A stretch of 64,000 nt of DNA, from contig CAVRJE010000016.1 of the NCBI GenBank assembly GCA_963721365.1, positions 1 through 64,000 on the forward strand, given 5' to 3'. A program made the position numbers and the translations under genes. Each line of letters opens with the position of its first letter. The stretch's first letter is position 1. This DNA is from CAIQPS01 sp963721365. Its GTDB lineage: Bacteria > Actinomycetota > Thermoleophilia > RBG-16-64-13. The notes beneath the pieces are model-generated. The model saw nothing but the letters and a program-made list of their open reading frames with translations. It did no database searches and was not told where the DNA came from. Shown here in pieces: positions 18,332 to 26,876 of this stretch.

Positions 18332-18898
18332 TCAGCTCCCTTCGCGTGCGGCAGCCGACCACCCTTCGTGGAGCAGCAACCGCTCTTTCCAGGTGGGGTC
18401 GTTGCCGTACTTTCCCATGGTCCCGTCGGAGCGGATGACCCGGTGGCAGGGCACCACGATCGGTATCGGGTTCTCCGCCATGGCGTTCCCTACCGCGCGG
18501 GCCGCCCGCGGGTAGCCCGCCATCTCCGCCAACTCGCCGTAGCTGACGGTCTCGCCGGCCGGCACCCCCAGCAGCGTCTCGTAGACCGCCCGCTCGAAGA
18601 CGCCCAATCGCATGTCCCCGAGAGGGACCTCCGCGGCGGTCCACGTCGTCCGCTCTCCGGCGAAATAGGCCTCCAGCTGTCTCGCCCAGAAAGACAAAGC
18701 GTCGGAGTCCGCTGCTGCGGGCTCTGCGGCGCCTCCCACGGCGCCCGGCTCCACAGGGGCACCGCTCGCCCGGTCGATCTGCCCCTCTCCGGGCAGCTCC
18801 ACACCTACCAGCCGCCCGTCGCGCACGTACACCCACCCGTCGCCCCATGCCGTCCGGTACGCCGCGGCATAGACATCGTCAACCCGTCTTATGGACAT
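18332..18898 (-). CDS. ogt: Methylated-DNA--protein-cysteine methyltransferase
   Basis: Suicide DNA-repair protein removing alkyl groups from O6-alkylguanine, 188 residues. The C-terminal domain has the helix-turn-helix (GETVSYGELAEMAGYPRAAR, then AVGNAMAENPIPI) and the active-site VPCHRVIRSDG with the acceptor Cys. GKYGNDPTWKERLLLHE follows. The N-terminal domain is divergent and contains an Ala/Glu-rich insertion (about residues 45-65). It overlaps the 3' end of uvrC by about 20 bp. This placement between uvrC and rapZ is unusual but makes sense as a DNA-repair pair. Confidence 0.94.
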   Translation of the reverse strand: MSIRRVDDVYAAAYRTAWGDGWVYVRDGRLVGVELPGEGQIDRASGAPVEPGAVGGAAEPAAADSDALSFWARQLEAYFAGERTTWTAAEVPLGDMRLGVFERAVYETLLGVPAGETVSYGELAEMAGYPRAARAVGNAMAENPIPIVVPCHRVIRSDGTMGKYGNDPTWKERLLLHEGWSAAAREGS

Positions 18899-20750
18899 AC
18901 GCGTACACCTCCCTTGCCACCTTGCCCGGCAGTCCGGGCACCGCTTCGAGCTCCTCCCGCGAGGCTTCCAGGAACCGTTCCGGCGACCCGAAGTGATTGA
19001 TGATCGCCTTCTTCCGCTTCTCCCCTATGCCCGGGAGTTGATCCAACAAGGACAGGGTCGTCTTGGCCATCCGCCGGCTGCGGTGGTAGCCGAGCGCGAA
19101 CCGGTGGGCCTCGTCGCGCACGCTCCTCAGGAGCAGCAGGCCGAGATCGTCCTGCGAAAGACCCAGCGGGTCGGGCGACCAGGGCACAAACAGCTCCTCC
19201 TCGCGCTTGGCCAAGGCCACCACGCTGACCGCGCCCTCCACCCCGGCCTCGCGCAGAGCCGTGCGCGCCGCTCCGAGTTGGGGCTTGCCCCCGTCCACCA
19301 TCACCAGGTCCGGCACCGCCTCGAACGAGGCGTCGTAGTCATCGGCCGCCAGCCCCTCGCGACCCCTGGCAAACCGCCTGAGCAGCACTTCCCTCATCGC
19401 CCCCACGTCGTCCTGGCCGGCCGTGGACCTGATGGAGAACTTGCGATAGTCGCTCTTCTTCGCCGATCCTCCTTCGAACACCACCATCGACGCAACGATA
19501 TCCTCGCCCCCCAGGTTCGAGATGTCAAAGCCCTCGATGCGCATCGGGACGCTCTCCAGGCCCAGGGCCTGCTCCAACGCGGTCAGCGCTCCATACCGGC
19601 GCTCCCGGCTCCTGTCCTCTTTCAGCCGCTCGTGAGCGAGAGCGAGAGTGGCGTTGTGCTCGGCGAGTTCCTGCAGCCGGCGTTTGTCGCCACGCTCGGC
19701 CTGTCGCACCTCCACCCGGGTACCGCGCAGGCCCTCGAGAAAGGCGGCTAGGGCTTCGGTCTTGCGGATCTTCGCGGGCACGATCAGCTCGGAAGGGACC
19801 GTCGGTGAGGTGGAGTAGTACTCGGCGACGAACCTCTCGAAGATCTCCTCCTCTTCCGCCCCTTCGGCGTTCACCAGGGTGAAGCTCCGGCGGTCGGCCA
19901 GCTTGCCATCCCGGGTGATGAAGACCTGCACGTTGGCTCCCCAGTCGTCCACGGCCAGACCGGTTATGTCGGCCGAGCCCAGGGGGCCGGATTCGATCTG
20001 TTGCCGCTCGAGCACGTGGGTGAGCGCATCCAGCCGGTCGCGGTAGACCGCGGCGCTCTCGAAATCCTGTCTCTTTGCCGCCTCGCGCATGGATCTGCGC
20101 AGCCGAGCCACCACCTTCGTCTCTCGCCCGCTGAGAAAGTCCACCACCTGGTCGATGATGGCCCGGTACTCGAGCGCATCCGAGTTGCCCACGCAGGGAG
20201 CGGGGCATCTATCTATGTGGAACTGCAGACAGGGCGAGCCCGAAGGGCGGCCCGGCTCCCGCCCCCGGCAGGTGCGGACGGGAAACACCCGGCCGAGCAC
20301 GTCGAGAGTGTCTCTCACCTTGGCCGCACTGGCATAGGGCCCAAAGTACAGGCTGCCCCGGCGATGAGGCTGCCGCGTGAACACAACGCGGGGGTACTCG
20401 TCCTCCATGGTGACCATGATGTAGGGGTAGGACTTGTCGTCGCGCAGACGGATGTTGAAAGGAGGCCTGTGCTGCTTGATGAGGTTGTGCTCGAGCAGCA
20501 GGGCTTCGACCTCGTTGGTGGTCACGATCCACTCCAGAGTCGTGGCCCGGCTCACCATCTCCCTCTCCTTCGCGCCGACCCTGCCGCCTTCGGCGCCCGC
20601 CGCGGCAGGCAGGTAGTTGGCCAGACGCTTGCGGAGAGAGAGCGCTTTGCCCACGTAGAGGACGTCGCCGGGCGAGCCGCGGTACAGGTACACCCCGGGC
20701 AGGTCGGGGGCGAGTTTGATCTGTTCTCGGAGGTCGGCGGCGGCGCTCAT
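18879..20750 (-). CDS. uvrC: Excinuclease ABC subunit C
   Basis: Dual-incision nuclease of nucleotide excision repair, 623 residues. The GIY-YIG nuclease is at the N-terminus (PGVYLYRG, then VLYVGKALSLRKRLANYL). A Cys-rich stretch (CLQFHIDRCPAPCVG) follows. The UVR motif is about residues 200-235 (MREAAKRQDFESAAVYRDRL). The RNase H-like endonuclease domain has FDISNLGGEDIVASMVVFE and DLVMVDGGKPQL. The C-terminal helix-hairpin-helix repeats include DQLPGIGEKRKKAIINHFG. It overlaps ogt, and uvrA is also in the window. Frame intact. Confidence 0.97.
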   Translation of the reverse strand: MSAAADLREQIKLAPDLPGVYLYRGSPGDVLYVGKALSLRKRLANYLPAAAGAEGGRVGAKEREMVSRATTLEWIVTTNEVEALLLEHNLIKQHRPPFNIRLRDDKSYPYIMVTMEDEYPRVVFTRQPHRRGSLYFGPYASAAKVRDTLDVLGRVFPVRTCRGREPGRPSGSPCLQFHIDRCPAPCVGNSDALEYRAIIDQVVDFLSGRETKVVARLRRSMREAAKRQDFESAAVYRDRLDALTHVLERQQIESGPLGSADITGLAVDDWGANVQVFITRDGKLADRRSFTLVNAEGAEEEEIFERFVAEYYSTSPTVPSELIVPAKIRKTEALAAFLEGLRGTRVEVRQAERGDKRRLQELAEHNATLALAHERLKEDRSRERRYGALTALEQALGLESVPMRIEGFDISNLGGEDIVASMVVFEGGSAKKSDYRKFSIRSTAGQDDVGAMREVLLRRFARGREGLAADDYDASFEAVPDLVMVDGGKPQLGAARTALREAGVEGAVSVVALAKREEELFVPWSPDPLGLSQDDLGLLLLRSVRDEAHRFALGYHRSRRMAKTTLSLLDQLPGIGEKRKKAIINHFGSPERFLEASREELEAVPGLPGKVAREVYAYVHKTG

Positions 20751-20855
20751 GACTATCTCAAAGTGTACCCCAGCGCGTCACCGCGGGAGCCCGCCTTCGC
20801 GCTCCTCCGAAGCGCCCGTGTGGTACTGTCGCCGCCTACAAACCAAGGACGGCCT

Positions 20856-22516
20856 ATGGGGGTGGAAGTGGCACCAGTAGGACTACCCATCGAAGAACGT
20901 GAGATGGTCCTCGACTTGCTTGCGCAGATCCGGCAGAAGATGCTCACACCGGAGAAGTTGCGCGACTGGGACGCATGCGAGACCTTTCCCGAAGAAGCGA
21001 TCCGCGAGTTGCTCGGGCCCAAGATCGGCCTGCAGTTGCTCTTCATCCCCGAGGAATACGGGGGCATGGGCGGGGGAGCCCGGGACATAGCTGCCATCTC
21101 GGAGGAGATGGCCAAGATCTGTCTGGGCGTAGCCACCGCCTTCCTGGCGATCCACCTGGGAGCCGACCCCATCCTGGTAGGGGCCACGCACGAGCAGAAG
21201 GAGAAATGGCTCGGCAAGCTGGCGGAAGAAGGAGCCATCGTCGCGTACGCGGTCACCGAACCGGAAGCCGGGAGCAATCTCCAGAGCTTCAAGACCACGG
21301 CCGCACCGGTCCTCGCCGAAGACGGCGCGGTCACCGGCTATCGGATCACCGGCAACAAGCAGTTCATATCCAACGGCGGCTACGCCGATTTCCTGACCGT
21401 CCTCGCCCAGACACCCGAGGGGCCCTCGTTCTTCATCGTCGAGAAAGGGACGCCGGGATTCGTCCCGGGCAAGGCGGAGGACAAGCACGGCATCCGCAGT
21501 TCCAACACGGCGCCGCTCGCGTTCGACAACGTCTTCGTTCCCATCGAGAACCTGGTCGGGTGGCGTCCCCGGACAGGGACTGGCTCAGGCCAACCAGGTC
21601 TTCGGGTACACCCGCCTCATGGTCGCCTGCTTCGGGCTGGGAGCCGGGGTGGCCGCCCTCCAGAAAGTCATCCCCTACGCCAAGGAGCGGATCCAGTTCG
21701 GCAGTCCCCTCATAGAGAAGCAGGGCTACACCCACAAGCTCATCCTGCCGTTCGTGGCCAAACTGGAGGCGGCCCGGGCGTACATCGAGGAAGTGGCGGA
21801 GCGCCTGGATTCCGGTGAGGACCGACCTGCAGGTGGAGGGCGCCATCGCCAAGCTGTTCGCAAGCGAGGTAGGCAACGCCTGCGCCGACGCGGCCATCCA
21901 GGCTCTGGGCGGCTACGGCTATATCCGCGAGTATGACGTCGAGAAGATCAAGCGCGACGCCAAGATAACGACCATCTACGAGGGCACCAGCGAGATCCAG
22001 CAGTTGATAATCAGCACCTTCCGCTGGCGGTCGTCGGTGCAGTCGAAATGGGAGTTCTACGGGTCCCTGGCGGAGAAGATGGACGCCATCCATTCGCAGC
22101 ACCCCGACCTCAAGGCCGGCGTGTTCGCGGCGCTGGTACGGCTTGTCAACCGGGTGTTCGAGGAAGCGCACAAGGCAAAGGCGACCCGCCAGCAATACGT
22201 GATGTTCGATCTCGCCACTCTGGCCACCGTCGCCGAGACCGGCGCCGCTCTCGTCGGCAAGGCGGCCCGCACCGACGGCCTTTCGCCCGAGAGAGCCGAG
22301 TACCTGAAGACCTGCGCGCGCGTCAACACCGCTCTGGCGGCCCAGACCGTTTTCGCCCTGGCCAACGAGATCCTGTACGGGACACAGAAGTGGGACGCCG
22401 CCGAGGCTCAGGCAGTCCTCGACTCTTCGGGATTCGACTTCGGCGCGGCCCAATCCGGGCTGATCCTGGATATGGACACGCTGCGGGCTCTGGTGGCTGA
22501 CGGAGCGTTCAGGTGA
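20856..22516 (+). CDS. Acyl-CoA dehydrogenase (two apparent frameshifts)
   Basis: FAD enzyme oxidising acyl-CoA thioesters. The ATG at 20856 has AAGGA upstream. The N-terminal and middle domains show FIPEEYGGMGGGARDIAAIS, VAYAVTEPEAGSNLQSF (FAD/substrate loop) and ITGNKQFISNGGYADF. Near 21561 one extra T breaks the frame; the next frame reads GLAQANQVFGYTRLMVACFG. Near 21819 an extra G breaks it again; the third frame reads TDLQVEGAIAKLFASEVG and AIQALGGYGYIREYDVEK, then the IYEGTSEIQQLIIS FAD motif. A C-terminal extension of about 150 residues follows, so the protein (about 552 residues) resembles large extended acyl-CoA dehydrogenases. The substrate is unknown. The stop overlaps the M42 peptidase start. 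Confidence 0.88.
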
Positions 22517-23570
22517 GCGACATCGGCGCACTGCTTCAGATGTTCTCCGACGCGCACGGCATGTCCGGCTACGAAGACGACGTGGCCGCCCTGCTGCGCA
22601 AGGAGATGGCGCCGCTGGTGGACGAAGTCCACACCGACAAGATGGGCAATGTGATCGGCATCCGTTCCGGCGACGGCCCCAAGGTGATGGTTGCCGCCCA
22701 CATGGACGAGATAGGGCTGATCGTCTCCCACATCGACGACGAAGGCTTTCTACGGGTGGTCTCTGTCGGCGGCTTTTTCGACCAGATCATCCTCGGTCAG
22801 AGAGTCCTCATCCACGGCCGCGACGGCAAGGTGCTCACCGGCGTCGTGGAGCTCGTCCGATCCATCTCATGGACGCCGAAGAGCGCAAGAAGATGGTCAA
22901 GCTCAAGGAGATGTTCGTGGACTGCGGTGCGACCAGCGCGGCCAACGCCGGCGAACTGGGGGTCGAGATCGGATCGCCCATCACGTTGGACCGGCAGTTC
23001 ACCCGCCTGGGCAACGACTTCGTCACCGGCAAGGCCCTCGACAACCGGGCGGGCGTGGTCATGATGATCTCCGCGCTGCAGCGGCTGAAAGGGCGCCCGG
23101 TCAAAGCGACCATCCAGGCTGTCGGCACGGTGCAGGAGGAAGTCGGCCTCAAGGGGGCGCGGACCAGCGCCTTCGGCCTCTCGCCCGACGTCGCCATCGC
23201 CACCGATGTGACCATCCCCGGCGACCACCCGGGCGTATCGAAGAACGAGTGTCATGTCTGCGCCGGCAAGGGCCCCAGCATTACCATCCTCGACGCCGGC
23301 GGCCGCGGGGTCATCGCGTCCCGCCCGGTGGTCAAGTGGCTGCGCGAGTCGGCGGAGAGAGCATCCATCCCGCATCAGTTGAACGTCGGCGATGGAGGCA
23401 ACACGGACGCCACCGCCATCAACATCACCAAGGCGGGCATCCCCTGCAGCGTCATAGCCGTCCCCGCCCGTTACATCCACTCCCCGGTGGAGGTCCTCTC
23501 GCTGCGCGACCTTGACAACGGAGCCGCTCTCATCGCTGCCGCTATCGAACGGGCGCACGAGTACTTCTAG
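22513..23570 (+). CDS. M42-family metallo-aminopeptidase / endoglucanase-like (one frameshift)
   Basis: Di-metal cytoplasmic aminopeptidase forming large complexes in homologues. A GTG start overlaps the preceding stop (GTGA). VMVAAHMDEIGLIVSHID carries the first metal His and Asp. The frame breaks at about 22848, where GTGGAGC probably lacks one G (expected GVVGARPIHLMD). The next frame continues with TGKALDNRAGVVMMI (bridging Asp), TVQEEVGLKGARTSAF (catalytic Glu pair) and AIATDVTIPGDHPG. RYIHSPVEVLSLRDLD holds the last His. Repaired length is about 352 residues, normal for M42. Frv/YsgA-type glucanase naming in databases is historical. Confidence 0.9.
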
Positions 23571-23602
23571 GCGGGCCGGCCTTCGGAGGCTGCTGAAGAC
23601 TC

Positions 23603-23944
23603 TCAGCTCACTTCACGGCACCCGACCCGGGCGGAGTGCGGAACGTCCCTAGGGGGCTCGTCCGGCTGCTCCTCCTTTGGAACCAGCCACAGCAGAGCGG
23701 CGATGGCCTCATCGCAACGGATCTCATGCCCCACCCAGCGTGGCGAGAGCCACGCGCTGGGATACGTGGCCACGCAAGGACCGGACAGGCTCGGCGCTCC
23801 GGCCTCTTGAAGCTCGAGCGGGTCGGCGAACACCACTCTGTAGAACCGGCGCGAGTGCACCCACGCCTCGGCTACCACCTCGACTTCGATCGAGGGAAGG
23901 TCCCAGAACCAGCCGTCACCCTGGTCCTCTAGCTTGAGCCTCAA
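23603..23944 (-). CDS. Hypothetical soluble protein
   Basis: About 113 residues, Trp- and Glu-rich, without signal or membrane segment; no family recognised. The visible composition (WFWDLPSIEVEVVAEAWVHS, then RFYRVVFADPLELQEAG) is protein-like and has high GC at third positions. The TTG start at 23944 is doubtful. An ATG 24 nt upstream (MPTRGG...) would join the frame if the run of eight G at that point were nine, a plausible homopolymer error in this sequence. It faces the M42 gene tail to tail and opens the small accessory stretch. Confidence 0.5.
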   Translation of the reverse strand: MRLKLEDQGDGWFWDLPSIEVEVVAEAWVHSRRFYRVVFADPLELQEAGAPSLSGPCVATYPSAWLSPRWVGHEIRCDEAIAALLWLVPKEEQPDEPPRDVPHSARVGCREVS

Positions 23945-24039
23945 GTCCCCCCCCGCGTAGGCATGTTGTCTGGGCCTCGCAGCACTCTACCAGGCGACGC
24001 TGCCCGTCTGGGCGAAAATGCCGCGCCCTTCCAGCGAGG

Positions 24040-24279
24040 TTATTTCACGGCGCTCTCGCCGCCTATCTTCTGTGCCGCCCGGCCGAGAAGGACGAGCACC
24101 ACGATGGCGATAACGGTAGCGATGATGGCGTAGGTGAACAGCCCCGCCAGGCTGTCGTCGACGCCGGTGATCTTGATGATGGCCGCCTTGATGGCCTCGT
24201 TCCAGGCCAGGGCGCACACGAAGCCCAGTGCCGCCGAGGCCAAGGTGATCATGGTCTGCATGAACACACGTCCGTGCAT
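24040..24279 (-). CDS. DUF5654-like small membrane protein
   Basis: A 79-residue protein with two membrane helices. The first is ITLASAALGFVCALAWNEAI, whose GFxxALAWNEAI core is the hallmark of the DUF5654 family as I remember it. The second is YAIIATVIAIVVLVLLGR, followed by a short charged tail. An ATG at 24279 with GGGGGAG close upstream is used; MQTM six codons later is an alternative. Function unknown; family members are stand-alone small membrane proteins. Confidence 0.7.
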   Translation of the reverse strand: MHGRVFMQTMITLASAALGFVCALAWNEAIKAAIIKITGVDDSLAGLFTYAIIATVIAIVVLVLLGRAAQKIGGESAVK

Positions 24280-24565
24280 CGCTCCCCCTTGTTGCGAGTT
24301 TGACGACCGTATTCGTGGACGGTGGGCGTTGTCCTGTCCAAGTCGGCCGGTCATCGAGACTCGTGCTTTGCTTCGACTAGACAGCGGTTTGCGGCTTTGC
24401 GCCCTCCCTCTGGGGCTCGGTAGCGCCTGCACGATGCCCATCCGACTGCACGCCGATGTAGCCAGAGGGTGGTCGAATCGTTGTCGTAGCGCGCCGGGCC
24501 CCATATGCCCGGCTGGACACCCCACGCGCTGACCATGTCTCCGATGGTGTTCGGCGACCCAGAAG
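24280..24565. other. Gap without a convincing gene
   Basis: 286 bases between two small membrane-protein genes. Short open frames exist on both strands, but none has a ribosome-binding site, recognisable domain or consistent codon bias. I see no tRNA, strong hairpin with T-run or direct repeat. Confidence 0.5.
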
Positions 24566-24877
24566 ATGGCTCTTGCGCTCATGGCGATAAGTCGTATGCT
24601 GGATTTGAGCAGGGAAGCAAGCACGCCGAGCCGCGTCGTTCGGAACCGTCGGGGAAAGGCTGCCACCGTGTTGCCCGTGTGGATTGCCATCGCGGCAGTG
24701 ATAGTTGTCGTCCTTGTCGCCCTTGGCTTTCGAGAGGATCTGCGCCGGCAGAGGGCGCGCGACGACGATCCCTCGCGGAGGGACCCGAAGGTTGATCTCA
24801 TGGCCGATTTCTCCGGCCTCTACGTCCGGCGACCGCCCCGTCGGCCGAGCGACAAACAAGACCCGGACAAAGACTAG
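24566..24877 (+). CDS. Hypothetical single-span membrane protein
   Basis: Up to 103 residues; the third ATG (MLDLSREAS) may be the real start because nothing marks the first two. One clear membrane helix (VLPVWIAIAAVIVVVLVALG) is preceded by a basic segment and followed by a long charged tail rich in Arg, Asp and Pro (DDDPSRRDPKVDL). That is topology typical of a small bitopic protein. No family recognised. It is the only plus-strand gene in the accessory stretch, so it is either a recent arrival or a chance frame. Confidence 0.42.
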   Translation: MALALMAISRMLDLSREASTPSRVVRNRRGKAATVLPVWIAIAAVIVVVLVALGFREDLRRQRARDDDPSRRDPKVDLMADFSGLYVRRPPRRPSDKQDPDKD

Positions 24878-24917
24878 CAATCGCAAGGGCGCCAAACGGT
24901 CGTCGTTGGTGCGCGCC

Positions 24918-25181
24918 CTATCCCTCGTTCTCCGTCCCCGCTTGTCTCGCCGAAACCACTTCCTCGTGGGAGTGAGCAGCCTGGCGCCCTGAAGTCTCTC
25001 TCCAGACAAGACGATGAGTAGGAAGGAAGCCACCGACCATCACCACTAGGACGATGAGGCCGAGCCACTCGCTACGCACGGGGCTACCAGCCGATTCCGC
25101 AATCATCGCGACGAAGGCGCTCAAAAACGTCCCTATGAGAAGCCCGATGGCCAGTGACACGGCCCCGCGTCCAATGCTCAT
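24918..25181 (-). CDS. Hypothetical two-span membrane protein
   Basis: 87 residues from the ATG at 25181, which has a strong GGGAGGAG site 8 nt upstream; this decides the start against a longer frame. Helix 1 is AIGLLIGTFLSAFVAMIAES, helix 2 is SEWLGLIVLVVMVGGFLPTH, and a charged C-terminal tail follows. No family recognised. It sits immediately beside the IS110 element, on the same strand as the transposase. Confidence 0.55.
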   Translation of the reverse strand: MSIGRGAVSLAIGLLIGTFLSAFVAMIAESAGSPVRSEWLGLIVLVVMVGGFLPTHRLVWRETSGRQAAHSHEEVVSARQAGTENEG

Positions 25182-25307
25182 CGTCAAAACTCCTCCCATG
25201 CGCGCACGACTTCCTGGCGTCCTATTCGACTTGACCAGCCTCTCATCCTCCAACCGGATGCTGGTGAGGACGACAGAGCCTGCTCGCCCAGAAATGGCTA
25301 TGGAAGC

Positions 25308-25332
25308 AAAATAAGCCCGTTTGCAGGGCCTT
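25308..25332 (-). terminator. Weak hairpin downstream of the IS110 transposase
   Basis: AGGCCC and GGGCTT can form a 6-bp stem (one G-U) around a 7-nt loop on the minus strand, followed by ATTTTG. It is a marginal rho-independent terminator, placed about 40 nt after the transposase stop. Confidence 0.3.
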
Positions 25333-25354
25333 TCGTCCCTCGTGCAGTGGGGGC

Positions 25355-26651
25355 ATCCCTATGTTTTTGTCAAGCCCGAGCCACCTCGGTGATGGCGTCC
25401 TGCTGGTCGAACAGCGTCTCGTCACGAAGCATGGCGAAAAGCACGTTGACGCGACGTCTCGCGAGAGCAAGCACCGCTTGATGGTGCTTCTTGCCCTCGC
25501 TTCGTTTCCGGTCGTAGAAGGCCCGGGAGGCGGGGGTCTTGAGACTGGCAAAGGCCGACTGGTAGAGCACCTGCTTGAGCGACCGGTTGCCTCCGTGCGG
25601 CCGTCTGAGACGTCCCTGCACCTTTCCGGAATCTAAGGAGACCGGGGCCAGGCCGGCATACGCGGCCAGCTTGTCGGCGCTCGCAAAGGCAGAAAGACTG
25701 CCGACGGCCACCAAGAATTCAGCTCCCAGGCGAGGTCCCATGCCCGGCAGGCTCACGAGGATCTTCGCCTGGGAATGGGCGAAAAAACAGGCTTCGAGCT
25801 CCTCGTCTATCCGGTGTAAGCGCTCATTCAGCCGAACAAGCTCTCCCGCGAGCTCGCTGGCCAGCCGGGCACCGAGCTCTTCGGCCGGTAGACGCACCGT
25901 CTGCGCTTCAGCGGCCCGAACGGCCTGCTCAGCGAGTTCCTCGGCTTTGCGCACTCCTTGGCTCTTAAGATAGTCGGTGAGGCGCCGCAAACCGGCCCGC
26001 CGGATCTTGAGCGGGGTCTGATAGCGCAGAAGCAGCTTGGGCGCTCCTTGCGTCTTAAGGTCGAGAACGCGCTCCAGACCGGGAAACACGCCGACGAGCA
26101 CGTCGCGCAGCCGATTGATGAGCCGAGTGCGATCAGCCACCAGATCGTGGCGGTGGCCGACCAGGAGCCGAAGAGAGGCGACGGTCTCCTCCGAGGGCGC
26201 GTAGCGGGCGAGATTGCGCCGAAGCCGGGCGTTCTCCGCGATGACGAGCGCATCCCGGCGATCGGTCTTGGCCTCTCCGGCAAGAGCGGTGCGGCTGCGG
26301 TTGACGACCAGGCCGGGAACGTAGAAGACCTCCTGGTCCTTGGCAACCAGCAAGGCGAGAGCCAGAGCCGCGGGGCCGAAGGTCATATCGAGGGCCCAGC
26401 GGACGTGTTCGGCCAGGGTGCCCACTTCGGCTATCACTTTAAGCAGGTCCTCCTGGGTGTTCTCGACGCGGCGGGAGAGAAGTTCTTCCCCCTGCTCTCC
26501 GAGGGCCACCACCCAGTGGAACTCCTTGCCCACATCGATCCCGGCAAATGCTCTTTCCACGCGTCACCTCCTTCCTTTGTTGTCAGGAGCACATCCCAGA
26601 AAGACCCTTCGCCGGCATAACCTTACGAAGCGAGAAGTCGCCGATCCCTAT
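25355..26651 (-). mobile_element. IS110-family insertion sequence (boundaries tentative)
   Basis: A single DEDD transposase gene without terminal inverted repeats, as usual for IS110. The identical octamer ATCCCTAT occurs at 25355-25362 and 26644-26651, just outside the transposase on both sides, and is followed in each copy by GTCAA after a few bases. This may mark the junction core. The true 5' end may lie further out, toward 26870, because IS110 elements carry a longer upstream non-coding end. Confidence 0.5.
25370..26560 (-). CDS. IS110-family transposase (DEDD / transposase-20)
   Basis: Recombinase of 396 residues. The N-terminal RuvC-like DEDD domain shows FAGIDVGKEFHWVVALGE (first Asp), a central Glu region, and AGEAKTDRRDALVIAENAR (the Asp pair). 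A coiled coil spans roughly residues 170-255. The C-terminal transposase-20 domain has ILVSLPGMGPRLGAEFLVAV and AYAGLAPVSLDSGKVQGRL, then RRPHGGNRSLKQVLYQ, where the conserved Ser and the GN motif of the serine site lie. A GTG start with a strong GGAGGTGA site and an intact frame suggest a functional gene. Confidence 0.95.
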   Translation of the reverse strand: MERAFAGIDVGKEFHWVVALGEQGEELLSRRVENTQEDLLKVIAEVGTLAEHVRWALDMTFGPAALALALLVAKDQEVFYVPGLVVNRSRTALAGEAKTDRRDALVIAENARLRRNLARYAPSEETVASLRLLVGHRHDLVADRTRLINRLRDVLVGVFPGLERVLDLKTQGAPKLLLRYQTPLKIRRAGLRRLTDYLKSQGVRKAEELAEQAVRAAEAQTVRLPAEELGARLASELAGELVRLNERLHRIDEELEACFFAHSQAKILVSLPGMGPRLGAEFLVAVGSLSAFASADKLAAYAGLAPVSLDSGKVQGRLRRPHGGNRSLKQVLYQSAFASLKTPASRAFYDRKRSEGKKHHQAVLALARRRVNVLFAMLRDETLFDQQDAITEVARA

Positions 26652-26872
26652 AAGCGGTCAAAGAGTCCGGTAGGATCGAGCGGCAATACCCCCATGGCCA
26701 TGGTGGCAGCTACTGGAAAGCCATACTCGATCCGCCTGGGAGCCTTGAGCATACGACTCATGTGCTCCTTAAAGAAAGGTAAGGATACTGGATTTGAACC
26801 ACCGCACTCGCTTCCCTAGATCAGACCGACACGACCCGGACGCTCTAGGTCCGGCGCCTACGGGTCCGGCGC
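26561..26872 (-). other. Non-coding 5' flank of the IS110 transposase (possible bridge-RNA region)
   Basis: 312 bases with no credible reading frame between hflX and the transposase. On the minus strand GGATCGAG and CTCGATCC (26735-26673) can pair around a loop of about 45 nt that itself contains the palindrome CCATGGCCATGG. Members of the IS110 group encode a guide (bridge) RNA in this upstream position, so a structured RNA here is plausible but unproven. A GGTTCAAATCC segment at about 26789-26799 looks like a tRNA T-arm, but no tRNA can be folded around it. Confidence 0.35.
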
Positions 26873-26876
26873 CTAC
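26848..26876. repeat. Two-copy direct repeat at the hflX stop codon
   Basis: The 14-mer GGTCCGGCGCCTAC occurs at 26848-26861 and again at 26863-26876. The second copy contains the hflX stop codon. Each copy contains the 6-bp palindrome GGCGCC. Confidence 0.85.

Noticed and set aside
18330..18848. N-terminal extension of rapZ in the frame over ogt
   Set aside because: It is Arg/Gly-rich shadow coding; the ATG at 18329 with AAGGGAG gives the canonical RapZ N-terminus.
26780..26810. GGTTCAAATCC on the minus strand resembling a tRNA T-loop
   Set aside because: The T-stem does not pair beyond three bases and no D-arm, anticodon arm or acceptor can be folded around it; a chance or relict match at most.
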